DNA of 64,000 nucleotides. Source: Anaeramoeba flamelloides (taxonomy: Eukaryota > Metamonada > Anaeramoebidae). The notes beneath the pieces are model-generated. The model was given only the letters and a program-made list of their open reading frames with translations, ran no database searches and was not told the origin of the DNA. The stretch's first letter is position 1; the number at the start of each line of letters is the position of its first letter. The stretch covers positions 3,281,501-3,345,500 of the forward strand of contig JANTQA010000036.1 of assembly GCA_027625915.1 (NCBI GenBank). Reading direction: 5' to 3'. The position numbers and the translations under genes are program-made. This document shows, piece after piece, positions 23,986 through 35,749 of this stretch.

Positions 23986-25487
23986 CCCTTAGCACCCCAA
24001 ATAACCTAAAAACATTTCAAACAAAAATTTTAATTTGAAATGTTATCAAAGGATAATAATGTATAGAATTAATAAAAAATTATCTTAGAAAGAAAATTTT
24101 ATAATTAAAAATTGTATAGTTAGTTAAAATAAAAAAATAACTTGAAAAAAAATTTTCAACATTCGGAATTTTTTTTTGTTAATTGTGATTTTATTATTTT
24201 TCCAAATATTGTCAAAATAAATTTTTTTTTTTTTTTGAAAAGTTTGTCTAGACATCAAAAAACCTCTTAGTTTTAACATTTAAAACACATCATACTTTAC
24301 TGGAAATTTTTCTGGGGTCCTTTGCACCCCAAAATTGCCTAAAATGCTTGATTAAATAATTTATTCATTATAAAAGTTATTATTACTTCACATAGAAAAA
24401 TTGTTTTTTCTACTGATTACCATTCAATATCAATATCTATATTAGATTCTAAATAATTTAAAAATAAAAAAAAATATAAATTAAATTAGAAAAAAAAAAT
24501 CAAATTTTTTTTCATTGCAAAAATTTTACAATTTTTTTCAACAAGATTTTTTTTAAATTTTAAATGATTTGGCCAATAGTTCGAGTCAGATTAATAATTG
24601 ATTTTTTTTTTTATTTTTTACAATTTTTTAATTTTTGACTTTTTAAAATCTAGACATAAAATAAACAATATTGTTGAATTAGAGACCATATATCAGAACT
24701 TATTTAACAAGATCTGGATTAATTTATTAAGGAAAAATCTAAATTTCACAAATATATTATTCAAATTTTTATCAATAACAAAATACAATAAAAAAAATTT
24801 GGTTTCAGAGATTATTTTATTATATTACGGAATAATATTTAAGAGTTATTTTTTTTATTTTATTTTAAATTTAGGTATAAATATTTTATTGATTAAAAAG
24901 TAATTTATATTTGTTTTATTCCAATTTAATAAATTGAAATTATTTTACAATTTTTTTTTTTTTTTTTGATTTTCAATTATTATCTATTGTTAAAATAAAA
25001 GTTTTAGAAAATTAATCATATTAAAAAATTTAATTTTGGCCTAAAGAAATAAATTTCATTTTTTCTCTTAATGGGATATTTATTGAAATTTTTTTCTAAA
25101 AAAAAAATTAAATTTCAAAGTAATTTATTTTTTTATTTATTTTTTTTATCATAAAATTAGCAAAATTTTTTGGTGGTTATTATTAATAAATTAATGTGTT
25201 GAGTTTTGAATTACTATTAATGTAATAAAATTTCTGATTTAAAAAATTAAAAAAAATAAAAATCTTTAAAAAAAATGTAAAAATGAATTATTATTTTTTT
25301 TTTTCAATTTCAAAAAAAAAATCAATAACTTAACTACTTTATCTTTGAACTATTTTGACTTTTTTATTATAATTCAAATCTGGATTAAAGACAAATAAGA
25401 AAAATTAATATATTAGTAGATCAATATCATTTTAAATCTAATTTAAAAAACTTGATGAAATTTAGGCAAATCCGGGGTGCTAAGGGA
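23986..25487. mobile_element. TIR-E element of about 1.5 kb
   Basis: Left end CCCTTAGCACCCCAAATAAC. Reverse complement of the right end CCCTTAGCACCCCGGATTTG. TA-rich flanks fit a TA target. A third, diverged terminal-like motif (CCTTTGCACCCCAAAATTGC) lies inside at about 24318, which suggests nesting or a composite origin. An open frame of 101 codons at 24598-24903 shows no recognisable domain. Confidence 0.75.
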
Positions 25488-25774
25488 TATATAAATTTCT
25501 ATATATAAATTTCTAAATTTCAAATATAAAAATATACGAAATTTCATCAAGGAAATAATTTTTACCCGTTAATATTTAGATTTATTAGTTATTTCAGAAT
25601 TGAAAAAAAAAACAAAAAATTGATTTAAAGATGTTCAAAATTTTCCATATGTTTTGATTTTAATAATTAACGAAAATTATTTATTATATTTTTATTATCT
25701 TTGTTTCAATTATTATAATTATTCTTGGATTTTTATGAACCCAAATATCGATAAAAAATTAAAATTAGAACAAT

Positions 25775-25976
25775 TACAGTCAGTACCACTTTTAGGACAC
25801 AAACTTTGAACAAAATTTAAGGCACATAAAAATCACAAATTAAAGCACATTTTTTGGAATTTTTATTTTTACACAATTTAATTTACTAGAATTTGAATTT
25901 GGTGCCTTAATTTGAGATTTTTTTTGTTCCTTAAATACCGTTCAAAGTTTGTACCTAAAAAGTGGAACTGACTGTA
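25775..25976. mobile_element. MITE-A copy 6
   Basis: Hairpin MITE from TACAGTCAGTACCACTTTTA to GACTGTA, somewhat diverged. The sequence between it and 26500 is featureless A/T-rich DNA. Confidence 0.88.
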
Positions 25977-26499
25977 TCCAAAATTAAATAGTTATGAATT
26001 GGGTTATAGGTACATTTATAAAAAAACTTCAAAAAAGTAAAAGATAATTTTACAAAAATAAAAATTATTATTCAACATTAAAAATTAGCTAATATAACAA
26101 AATTATAAAAGTTTAAAGTAATGATTATTAGTCAATTATTCTAGTTTGTTTTCATCTTCAACCCAATTCAAAGGGATTTAAACTCAATAGAATTTCAATA
26201 AATAAAAAATGATAGAAAATTTTTAAAAATTAATCTGTTTTATTACTATATATAGTTATAATTGAACAAAAAAAAGATCAAAACAATTTTTTATTTGTAA
26301 AAGACAATATAAACTCAAATAAAAATAAGACTTTTTGGATTTTTTAAACATATCAAAACATTTCAAATTTTTTAAAAAAAAGATGAAATTTTTAATTGGG
26401 AAATTCATAATTTGGAATTATTGGAAATTAATCAAAATCAATTTTGAATAAATTCAAAATAAATAGTTTTAGAAATCAATCCCAAAAATGATTTAACAA

Positions 26500-26900
26500 A
26501 AATATAGGTTTAAATACTGTTTAAAATAATAGTCATTTCATCAAATGCTGTAGAGTACCTTAAAGTGTTACAGAGTAACTTTTTTATGGGTTTAGGAAGA
26601 ATAGAATAAAAAGTTTGACTTTATTCTATTTTTTTTTTAATCCATACTAAAGTAAAATACCGAATTCTTGAGTTTTTACTTTCATCTGTAAAATCGATTA
26701 ATTGTACAAATAAATAGAAAAATCAAGAAAAACTAACGTGAAGTACCGTCAAGTACCGCAAATTGCCTATTTTTTTTTTTTTTAATTTAAAAAATGAAAA
26801 GAAAATTTGATAGATTTTAATTTTATTTCGAAAATTAAAAAGAATCTAACGAAATTTCCAAAATTCAAAAGAATTGAGGAATAACTAACATTTTATAATA
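26500..26900. repeat. Modular micro-repeat cluster
   Basis: Contains AATGCTGTAGAGTACCTTAA, GTACCGTCAAGTACCGCAAA and adjoining TTTTACTTTCATCTGTAAAATC-type modules shared with clusters at 960-1740, 41500-41800, 44970-45430 and 58840-59220. There is no coding potential. Confidence 0.5.
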
Positions 26901-27140
26901 TTATTTTATTTCCAAGAAAAAGCGAAAGATAGGATTTATTGGAGTTTTTATGATTTTCACAAAAGAATAAATTGATTTTTGACATAGACCAAAAACTCAA
27001 GAAAACCCGAAATTTATTTTTTTGTAATTTGTGAAATAAAATAAAAGTTATATTAAATTTTCAATTCTCATCAAAAATGATAAAAAAACAACAATAGTTT
27101 TCTATAATTCTGAAGCATTTAGTAAAATTAAAGATCAGAT

Positions 27141-27338
27141 TACAGTCAGTTTCACTTTTAAAGCACAAACTTCAAACAAAATTTAAGATACGATAAAAAT
27201 CTCAAATTAACGCACAAAAGTCAACTTCAAATAAACAAATTGTAAAAAAAAAGTTACAAATTTTGTGTATTAATTTGAGATTTTTTTGTACATTGAATTT
27301 TGTTTGAAGTTTGTTTTTTAAAAATGGAACTGGCAGTA
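27141..27338. mobile_element. MITE-A copy 7 (most diverged)
   Basis: Hairpin MITE starting TACAGTCAGTTTCACTTTTA; the right end is CTGGCAGTA. The arms have more mismatches than the other copies, so it is probably the oldest. Confidence 0.8.
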
Positions 27339-28039
27339 TGGGAAACAGAAGAACTGTCAATTAATTTTTAATTTGTTCATATAAATGATATTATTGGTTT
27401 ATTATTATAATATTTTAATTATTTTTCTTTTACTTTAACTTTTATTTTAACAATTTTTTTTTAATTACTCCTTTATCTCATTCTAGAAAAAAAGTCATTT
27501 TTAAACTACCATTAAAATTTATTTTCAGTTGTAGATCAATCAACTTAGAATGTTAATAATAATGCTTTACAATTTTCTTGTAATTATTTAGCTAATGTTC
27601 AATACGCATAATCCCCAGATTAGGTAACTTAATAAAAATTGTTATTTACAATATACAATGCGCTCTTTTATGTAATTTAAAAATTACAGGTGTGCTTAAT
27701 AAACCAATATTTTTCGAATTAGTATACCTATTTCTTTTTACTAGAAAGCTAATAACAAAACTATTAAAATAAACTAAGAATAAACTAAAAGCCAATACGA
27801 TATTGGTTTCATAAGGTCTATAATTCAAAATGAAATTCCAAAAAATGAAGTATCATACGAAAAATTTTTTTCTCCAAAAAAAAAAGTAAAAAACAAAAAT
27901 ATTTATGAACAATAAGAAAAAAAAAAATCAAAGAAAGTGAAAATATTCAGAATAATATCTAACAATTTTAATTTCCAATTTAAAATTTTCTCAAAAAAAA
28001 TATCAAGGAGTTCACCTTCAAAATTAATTTGGACTTAGG

Positions 28040-28870
28040 TATATTTTAAATACCATTTCAAAAATTTTGACTCACTTGAAATAATAAATTGAAAAAAAAA
28101 AATAGTTTTTAGTATTCACGAAGAATTAATAATTTATTCTGATTCTAAATTAACTTTAAAATCATTCTAGATATAGAAAAACATGATATTTTAAAAATTT
28201 AAAAAAAATAAAACAAAAAACTAAAAAAAAAAGAGTCACAATTTTTGAAAAGAGCATTACCAATTTTTTATAATTGAACTTTCACTGAAAAAAAGTTAAC
28301 AAGAAGATTGTTTACTAATAATTATCTGAATTTTAAAAGATATTACATAATCTCAATTTTATTTGCGTGTTTATTTGTTATTTGGAAGTTCAATTTTTTT
28401 TTCCACATGATCTTTTGCAAAGAAAATGAAAAAGAAAAAAAAATAAATTGAAAAAGAAAAAAAAAATCAAGAAAGAAAAAAATTTACAAAAAAGAAAAAG
28501 AAAAAAAAAAAAACAAAAAAAAAAAAAAGAAAAAAAAAAAGAATAAGAAAAACAAAAGAAAAAAAAAATTTGAAAAAACAAAAATTTGATTCTGATCCAC
28601 AAATTTGAAAATATTTTTTTCGATAAGAATACTCAAATAAAACTTCAAAACAACTTCCATTAACATTATAAATTGAGTTATATTTTTTAAAATCTAGTGT
28701 AGTTGAACTTGATTTTGTATCAGAACGGGTAAAAAAAAATGTTGGTGTTTGATTTGAAACATAGGTTTTAAAAGAAAGGTATGTGTATTTGGTACAAATT
28801 TCATTTAAATTTGAAATAACCCAATACCTTTCCAAAATTAAAATCTTTTTGAATATTTTTATAAAATTGA
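28040..28870 (-). mobile_element. R4 repeat, copy A
   Basis: 28040-28380 is the inverted match of 54120-54440, with landmarks TTGAAAAGAGCATTACC and TTTCACTGAAAAAAAGTT. 28570-28700 read on the minus strand matches 40970-41060 and 53860-53960 (TTTATAATGTTAATGGAAG, then TTCTTATC.AAA). Copy A keeps an open frame of 122 codons (28467-28835, minus). Its first 85 codons look coding (YNSIYNVNGSCFEVLFEYSY) before a poly-phenylalanine tract from an A-run. No family was recognised. Confidence 0.55.
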
Positions 28871-29377
28871 TTGTAATTTAAGAATTTATTATCAAAATTA
28901 GATATTCCTTTTTGTGTTGTTTTCATGATTAATTATGACAGATGTGGTATTTTTTGATTTCTATATTTACAAAAGTGTTTAAAAAGCCTGTCTCAGAATA
29001 TTTTAACAAGACCCAAGTTAGAACACTTAATGATTTCTCTATATATTAAACATTTATTTTTGAAAATTGTGAATATAATCTTCAATTTTTACTAATATTT
29101 TCAATTGACAAGAATAGACCAGATTTATGAAGTTTTTTTGAAATTTAGGGTTATTAGGTTAGATAGTAAGATTCTGAAAGATTAAATTTGCTTTCAACTA
29201 AAATTTTATTAGATTTATTTGATTGAAAATTTTCCATTTTCCGGATTTTAAACCTGTTTACTATTTGACATACAGAAAAAAACAAATTTTTTTAGAATAA
29301 TGAGGGTAAACATTAAAGGTTTGTCATATTGTGTTTAAAACAGATCTTTGTTTTACTGATCAATCAGTGAAAAAAAT

Positions 29378-30304
29378 TTGTTACACTCTTTTAAAGTTTA
29401 ACCATTGTGAAAAAAATTTGGGTCATTAAAAAAAATTGGGTCAGTCAAAAATTTTTTTTGGTTTTTTAAATAGTAAATATTAGCAATATTGATTTTTGAT
29501 CAAAGTAAAATTTTATTAACAAATCTTACATTTTTAAAAAACCAAAGTCATTACCAATTATAATTTTCAAAGAAAATATTATTTCGTGGCATTTTGGCTT
29601 TTTAGAATTACTGTGGAACTCTAAAAATACAAAAATTTACATTTAATTGCAAACTTTACTAAAAATATTAAATTTTTTTTATTAGATTACATTCCAAGAT
29701 CAAGTTAATCATTGTTTGGGAAGACCAACAATTAATAACCGTTTTAAATTAAAGTTTTTTTATGAGGATCTAAAGAATTTTAATGGTTTCTGAAATCGTG
29801 ATATTTTGTTATTTTGAAGTTTTGATTGTAAAACATTAGTGGAAAACAATCTCTTCTGAAAAAATAGCTTTTTTGGAAGATTTTATATTTCAATTTGGTT
29901 TAAAAGGATATTTAAAATTTACTTTGATACATTCATGTTTATTTAACAATGATAAATATCTTATTGAATTAATAGATTTTAATATTTCCTCATAAATAGT
30001 AATCTTATTTTTAGTAAAGTTTACAATTAAAAATAAATTTCTTATATTTTGAGAGTTCCACAGTAATTCTAAAAAGCCAAAATGCAACAATTTAATTTTA
30101 CTTCTGAAAATTATTATTGATAGTGACTTTGATTTTTCTTAAATGTAAGATTTGTTAATAAAATTTTACTTTGATCAAAAATCAATTTTGCTAATATTTA
30201 CTATTTAAAAAACCAAAAAAAATTTTTGACTGAACCAATTTTTTTTAATGACCCAAATTTTTTTCACAATGATAAACTTTAAATCAAAATTACATTTTGT
30301 AACA
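29378..30304. mobile_element. Foldback element with arms of about 230 bp
   Basis: The left arm (29378-29625) contains AACCATTGTGAAAAAAATTT, then TTTTTGATCAAAGTAAAATT, and finally ACTGTGGAACTCT. The right arm (30050-30304) carries the reverse complements in mirrored order. The central 430 bp has no recognised gene. Long arms with a unique centre are typical of foldback DNA elements. Confidence 0.8.
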
Positions 30305-30392
30305 TTTAAATTTTTAATTACAGACTAAATTGATAGCAAGTATTAATCAAATATTTATAAAAAAAAACCCCCTTTTTCTGAATTGGTTAAGA

Positions 30393-31160
30393 TCTTGCAG
30401 GATAAGTACCGGTATAGTTTTCTCTTTAATCAAAGTATGTTGTAATTGGCTGTGAATGGTATTATTGTGTCATGACCCAAATAATAACTCTAAACAAAAT
30501 ATTATAAATCTTATTACATAATAAATTATTACATTTTTTACTAATAATCACCATAAAAAATTTTCATATTTGATATTTTTTCTTTTATTCCTTTTTACAA
30601 TCTAACAATAGAAACCCCAAATAATTGTATCATATTATTTAATACTTCATCTTTAGAACTTCCATAAGTAACTATTTTTTCAATTTTTTAAATTTAGGGT
30701 TAACTCTATAATCATCAACATAAAAAGCACAAAGACCGATTAATTTGTTTTCTTTTTATAAAGATAATTAAACATAAATATATTTCCAAATATTTCAGAA
30801 ATAATCTGCAAAATAAACTTTTTTATATTTAATCTCTTTGATTTTTTTTTTTTTTTTTAAATGTAATTATTTTTTTATAAACTAATCTAGAATTTTTCCA
30901 CAAATTTCAGAAAGATATTTTGCAACTCTATAGTCTGAAAATTGATAATTCAACCTTTAAATTTGTGGCGAAATGTAGATTTTTTTCAAAAATTATTGGG
31001 ACTTTTTTTAAGACATGGAACTTATATAATTTTTGAGATCAACAAATATTACTACTTGACTTATCGATTATTTAGAGACATTTAAATCATGTGGCACTTA
31101 ATTTAATAACAACATACTTTGATCCCAGGCTTCTCCTTGGTAGACACTAATCCCTTAAGT
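30393..31160. mobile_element. TIR-B element, copy 3
   Basis: The left end carries AATCAAAGTATGTTGTAATT. The right end, read inward, gives TTAAGGGATTAGTGTCTACC, AAGGAGAAGCCTGGGATCAA and AGTATGTTGTTATTAAA. It runs in the opposite orientation to copy 2 for most of its internal sequence. It is non-autonomous. Confidence 0.75.
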
Positions 31161-32776
31161 TTAAAAGGTTTTTCTTTATTTGAGAACCCATATTTTTTGT
31201 TTTATGTTGGAAATTAATGCTATCAAAAGAAATTTGGGTTGGATTTCTCAATCCAAAAAATGAAAATTTATCTTTCTGTTTGAAAATATTATATACCATT
31301 CATCTTGTGTTAAACAAAAATTTTTCAAATACAATCCTCCGCAAAAAGAAGTTATTGAATATTTGATTTTTTTACTGATCACAAGATATTTCCGACTTTT
31401 GATTTTGTTAAAAGATCCTTGTGTAGAATTAGAATAACAGGTTATGGTGATCCAATAGAGTGGAGTAAATAAAATAATTTAACTTTTTTCGATTGGACGA
31501 ATCTCTTCTCGACAGTTATAAAATAATACGGTTATTTTCCAATTAACAAATAAAACAATTAATTCAATTTCAAAAATATTGTTCGATTGTATAATTGACA
31601 GTTGATGAAAACCAAAAGTCTCTACAAAATTAACGAAAAATGTTATTTCGAGAAATTTAATAAAGCTTCCTTATGGAATATCGCAATAAAAAAATAATTA
31701 TGAAAATTTGATTCTAACTGTACAGTTTCCAAAATAATACGTGTATAACAACTATAATCCGTCTTTCGAAATATAATCCGTGCTTTTTTTTTCTTCTTGT
31801 TCCATTACAACATCCAATTTACTACCACAATAGTATACCTAAGTTCAAATCAATTTTGAAATCTAAACTCCTTGATGTTTTCAGGTAATTTTTAAATTAG
31901 GAATGCAATTTGTTAAAAATTTTTTCATAATTCTCAATTTTTTTGATTGTAAAAAATATCTAAAAAAAAATTAACTTTATTTTTGGGGATACATTTTCAG
32001 TATTTGATCTTTTATTTTTTTAGAATTTTTTTGTAAATAATAGAACTTTAAAAAACCAATATCGTATTTAATTATTGTTTATTCTTGGTTTCTTTGACCC
32101 TATTAAAGTATATGTCTTCTACAACAAAAAAAAAACACACTTTTTATTTTGAAACAAGGATTAAACTTTTCGAGATACATTATTCCCAACTCCAATAATA
32201 ATGTTTGTTGCGAAATAAATGGAAAAAAAATTTTTTAAAGGTTTTATTTTAACAACATTAATAATTTTCGGTTTCGAAGAGGGCTGTTTGAAAAATGTAT
32301 CTTGGAAAACTTTTAGAAGTGACTTTAAATTTTCGAATTCGTACACTTTATTTACTTATATGTTCTTCGGGTGTTCAAGAAATAAAACAATAAAAGAAAA
32401 AATAAACATAACAGAGTTGTTTTACAAACAGTCAATTTGTAATTTTGGTATGGTTTATCCAAACATCTTCAACCTTGTTTACACTTTTATTTTTTTTGGG
32501 CTATTTAGGTATTGATTATTTTATAATCTAAACAACATACCACCACTTTCTGTGAATCAAAAACATGATGAACTTAATTTATTAATTTTTTTAAAAATTC
32601 ACCAATGTTTTTTTTCTTCATTAAACAACATGAAGATCTCTTTATAAACCATGTACTGAAACCCACAAAGTGGTTTTGTTTAGTATTTTTCAGAAGAATA
32701 AATCAAATTAATGATCATTTTTTCGCATTTTTCATATTTGGCTACTTCTTGTCAAGATTAACTTAACAAAAAAAAA
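31161..32776. other. Intergenic region with unassigned short open frames
   Basis: At 31785-32110 there is partial inverted similarity to 27600-28050 (TCAAGGAGTTTAGATTTCAA and CCAATATCGTATT landmarks). Overlapping open frames at 32161-32346 (minus) and 32219-32515 (plus) show no family resemblance. The rest is A/T-rich. It ends at the start of the membrane-protein gene. Confidence 0.3.
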
Positions 32777-34069
32777 ATGGTCTTCGAATCACTTTGCTAT
32801 GAAGACATTCTCTTTTCGAAACTTGTTAACAGTATGAAAGGGTTTTATTTCACATTTATTTTGAGGATAGGTTTTTTCATCTTTTCATTTACAAGCCTAA
32901 TTTACTCGTTGTCTAGGGTATTTGAACACGGAAAATATTTTACTTATGTCTCAAAATGGTCAATCATTTTACAAACCATTTATTTTCTTCTTATCGTGGT
33001 TGAAATGATTAAGTTCCTTCTTAAAATCAAAAAAGAAAACAAAAAGGGCTCTAAAGAAAGAGAAAAAAAAAGAGAAAAAGAAAGAGAAAAAGAAAGAGTA
33101 AAGGAAAGAGAAAGAGAAACTGAAAAAGAAAACGAAAAAGAAAACGAAAAAGAAAACGAAAAAGAAAAAGAAAACAAAAAAGAAAAAGAAAGAGAAAAAC
33201 TGTCAAGCGAATTGAGTTTAGAAATATCCACTATTAAAGGAAATGATAATATTTCAAAAAAGAAAGAAGAAAATTTGAATAATAAAAACAACAAAAATAT
33301 AAAAATTAACAAAAATAACCAAAACAACAAAAAAAAAAAAACTCTAAATCGAAATCGAAACAAATTTAAATCAAAAACAAAAAGCAAAAAGTATGACAGA
33401 TTTTTATGGGTCTATTGGCAAATCCACTCTGTATACACGAACCTGGCTGTTTTGTTGTATTATTATTTAGTTCGAAACATCGATGATCCAAAATATAACG
33501 AGAGAAATTATTATACGATTTCGATCTTCGGGCTAAACCTTATTCCAACCTTTGCTGAAATATTTCTCAATAGAATGACCTTCGCTTTTAGCTCTGTGAT
33601 ATTTTTAATCATATTCAACTTTGTATATATATTTTTTTATCTGATCATGTACCTTATTACCAAGAATCCGATAATCAAAGATTTAAATCCAGTGAAGGGA
33701 TCTGGTTGGTGTGTGTTCCTTGGTGCACAATTTGTGACAGTTTTAATTTTTTTTATTCTAAAGTTTATTACGTTTATGAGAGATCAAATGTATGGTCGTA
33801 TTGCGCCCTCGCGCCGTGGCAAGAACAAGCGTTTAAAAAAGAAAAGACACCATCTGCTTTTTGTTGAAAAAAATATACAAGATACACAATTACGTTACAG
33901 TCAAATCGCTGATGTTGAGAAAAATATACCAGTAATCATCGGTAAGGGTGATGATCAAGATCTTCAAGAATCTGCTCATTCTGATCAATTGCAAGATTAC
34001 CAAACTAGCGAGCTTGGATCAAGCCAATTAGATAACATCTTTCATTCGAATTCAGACAGCGATCAGTAA
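32777..34069 (+). CDS. Multi-pass membrane protein with a charged loop
   Basis: Single-exon gene of 430 residues, ending in TAA. Hydrophobic segments lie at about 22-46 and 60-83. They are followed by a highly charged loop at about 85-200, made of repeated K/E/R codons from an AGAAAA-type repeat and then an asparagine/lysine stretch. About four more hydrophobic segments follow between 210 and 335. The C-terminal 95 residues are hydrophilic and start with a basic patch (SRRGKNKRLKKKRHH). The motif YWQIHS, followed by a histidine-less pore-like region and a PIIKDLNP ending before the last membrane segment, recalls FAR-17a/AIG1 and rolling-stone-type membrane proteins, but the resemblance is weak. 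The base composition is less A/T-extreme than its flanks, which supports a real gene. Confidence 0.75.
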   Translation: MVFESLCYEDILFSKLVNSMKGFYFTFILRIGFFIFSFTSLIYSLSRVFEHGKYFTYVSKWSIILQTIYFLLIVVEMIKFLLKIKKENKKGSKEREKKREKEREKERVKERERETEKENEKENEKENEKEKENKKEKEREKLSSELSLEISTIKGNDNISKKKEENLNNKNNKNIKINKNNQNNKKKKTLNRNRNKFKSKTKSKKYDRFLWVYWQIHSVYTNLAVLLYYYLVRNIDDPKYNERNYYTISIFGLNLIPTFAEIFLNRMTFAFSSVIFLIIFNFVYIFFYLIMYLITKNPIIKDLNPVKGSGWCVFLGAQFVTVLIFFILKFITFMRDQMYGRIAPSRRGKNKRLKKKRHHLLFVEKNIQDTQLRYSQIADVEKNIPVIIGKGDDQDLQESAHSDQLQDYQTSELGSSQLDNIFHSNSDSDQ

Positions 34070-34950
34070 CAAATATTATCATTGATCATAATCACAGTAC
34101 TCCAACCAGAGAGTTTTTTTTTTTACAAGTAATCATCTTATTTCTCAGATATTATCCAAATCCGCTTTTTCCACTTCATATATCTTTTCAAATGAATCCA
34201 AATCTTATTATATGGACACATTTTGATATCATTATTTAACCAAGAAAAATCCCTTTTTTTGTATATTTTCTACTTTCTATGATGATTTTTTGTTTCAAAA
34301 AACAAAAAAAAACATTATATTTTGGATTGCACAACAAAAAAAAAAAAAGATTTTTTTATTTATGTAGTAACTAAATTGAAGGAAAATATAATCATTCTGT
34401 TGTAATGTCTCAGCATGTATTATATATACAATGAAGGGATTTACTTTTAAAAAATCAGAAATAATGATAAAAATTAGAAATTTTTTTGTTTTTATTATAA
34501 CAAATTTGAGTGCAATGTACTTATTAATGCCTATCAAAAATAAATTTAAACATTTTTGCACTCTTTGAAAATAAAGTTTCCCGTTTTAAAAACCATTTTT
34601 TTTTTTTTTTTTACTTTTCTTATTTAAAAACGAAAAAACTGTTCAAAATATAATAGATTTTTAATAATTGTATTGTTATTGATAAGAAATCGTAAACTCT
34701 TGTTCTTAAATTTGTTTCAGTGGTAGATATTTCAAAAAAATAACTAGAATATTGATGAGATTATCAATTATTTTTTTTGAAAATTTTTTTTTTTTGGTTT
34801 AAAAAATGAATACACTGCCATTAAACAAAACATTTTATTATTTATGAATCTATTTTATGAAGCTATGATTTCTCATATTTACTATTTTCACTTTTTTTAA
34901 AAACAACTAATGATTTAAATTCACGTTTAATTTTATTCTTAAAAGTGCTG
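34070..34950. other. A/T-rich spacer without recognised features
   Basis: Only poly-T and poly-A runs and short open frames such as 34295-34561 (minus, 88 codons), which show no recognisable domain. It probably contains the 3' end of the membrane-protein transcript. Confidence 0.4.
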
Positions 34951-35381
34951 GGGGACTATCTTAAATAAAGCCCCCATAGAAGTTTGGATAATTAAAACAT
35001 CAGTGAATTATACTCTTTATCTCTTGTGATTTAGAAGAAATATAAAATTTCGAATAGTTTAGGAATTTTGAATTTGACTCTGATCGAAATTATTATTTGT
35101 AAATTTGACCTAAAAACAGACAACCCAACCATGTTTATTCTAATTCAAGTATTGTCTAGTTTCCGATAAAAAATATTGATAGAATGGACTTTGAAGAAAC
35201 ATGGCTGAGTTGTCTGTTTTTAGGTCAAATTTCAAATAATAATTTCGATCAGAGTCAAATTCAAAATTCCTAAACTATTCGAAATTTTATATTTCTTCTA
35301 AATCACAAGAGATAAAGAGTATAATTCACTGATGTTTTAATTATCCAAACTCCTATGGCACCTTTATTTTAGATAATCCTT
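34951..35381. repeat. Near-perfect palindrome, about 430 bp
   Basis: The left arm (34951-35135) and right arm (35200-35381) are reverse complements with very few mismatches. The shared core includes GACTCTGATCGAAATTATTA and CCTAAAAACAGACAAC in the left arm. The spacer is about 65 bp. There is no coding capacity. This is either a very young foldback element or a recent inverted duplication. Confidence 0.9.
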
Positions 35382-35749
35382 AAACAAGTTTAAATATGAT
35401 GATTATATTTTTGATTTTTTTTTTTGATAAAAATTCATTTTGTTAAGAAATATAACCCCATTCGAATAAGTTGGACAGTTACAAAATCAAAAATTGAAAA
35501 AAACAAAATCACAATTTTTTGTATTTTTCCAAAAGTGATTTTAAACTACATTTTGGGTTACCTAGTATTAAAATTTTAATAAATAACCCCTTTTATCCAA
35601 ACAAGATAAAAAAATATAAAACGAAAAAACTAAAATTTTTGGATTCTTTGAAACAAAAAAACAATTTGATAATATGCCAACACCCACCAAAAAATATAGA
35701 TTGGCATAAAGATTAGTTACCATAATCAAATTTTTAGTAATTCTTCTGT

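Noticed and set aside
23986-25487. Transposase gene in TIR-E
   Set aside because: The 101-codon frame has no catalytic-motif spacing and is largely A/T-driven, so the element is called non-autonomous.
28390-28666. Poly-Phe open frames as small membrane proteins
   Set aside because: They arise from A-runs on the opposite strand. Similar T-run or A-run frames at 4098-4319, 6776-6958, 9133-9348, 19996-20280 and 61922-62104 were left out for the same reason.
32980-33387. Minus-strand open frame of 135 codons rich in Ser, Phe and Leu
   Set aside because: It is the antisense shadow of the K/E-rich repeat in the membrane-protein gene.
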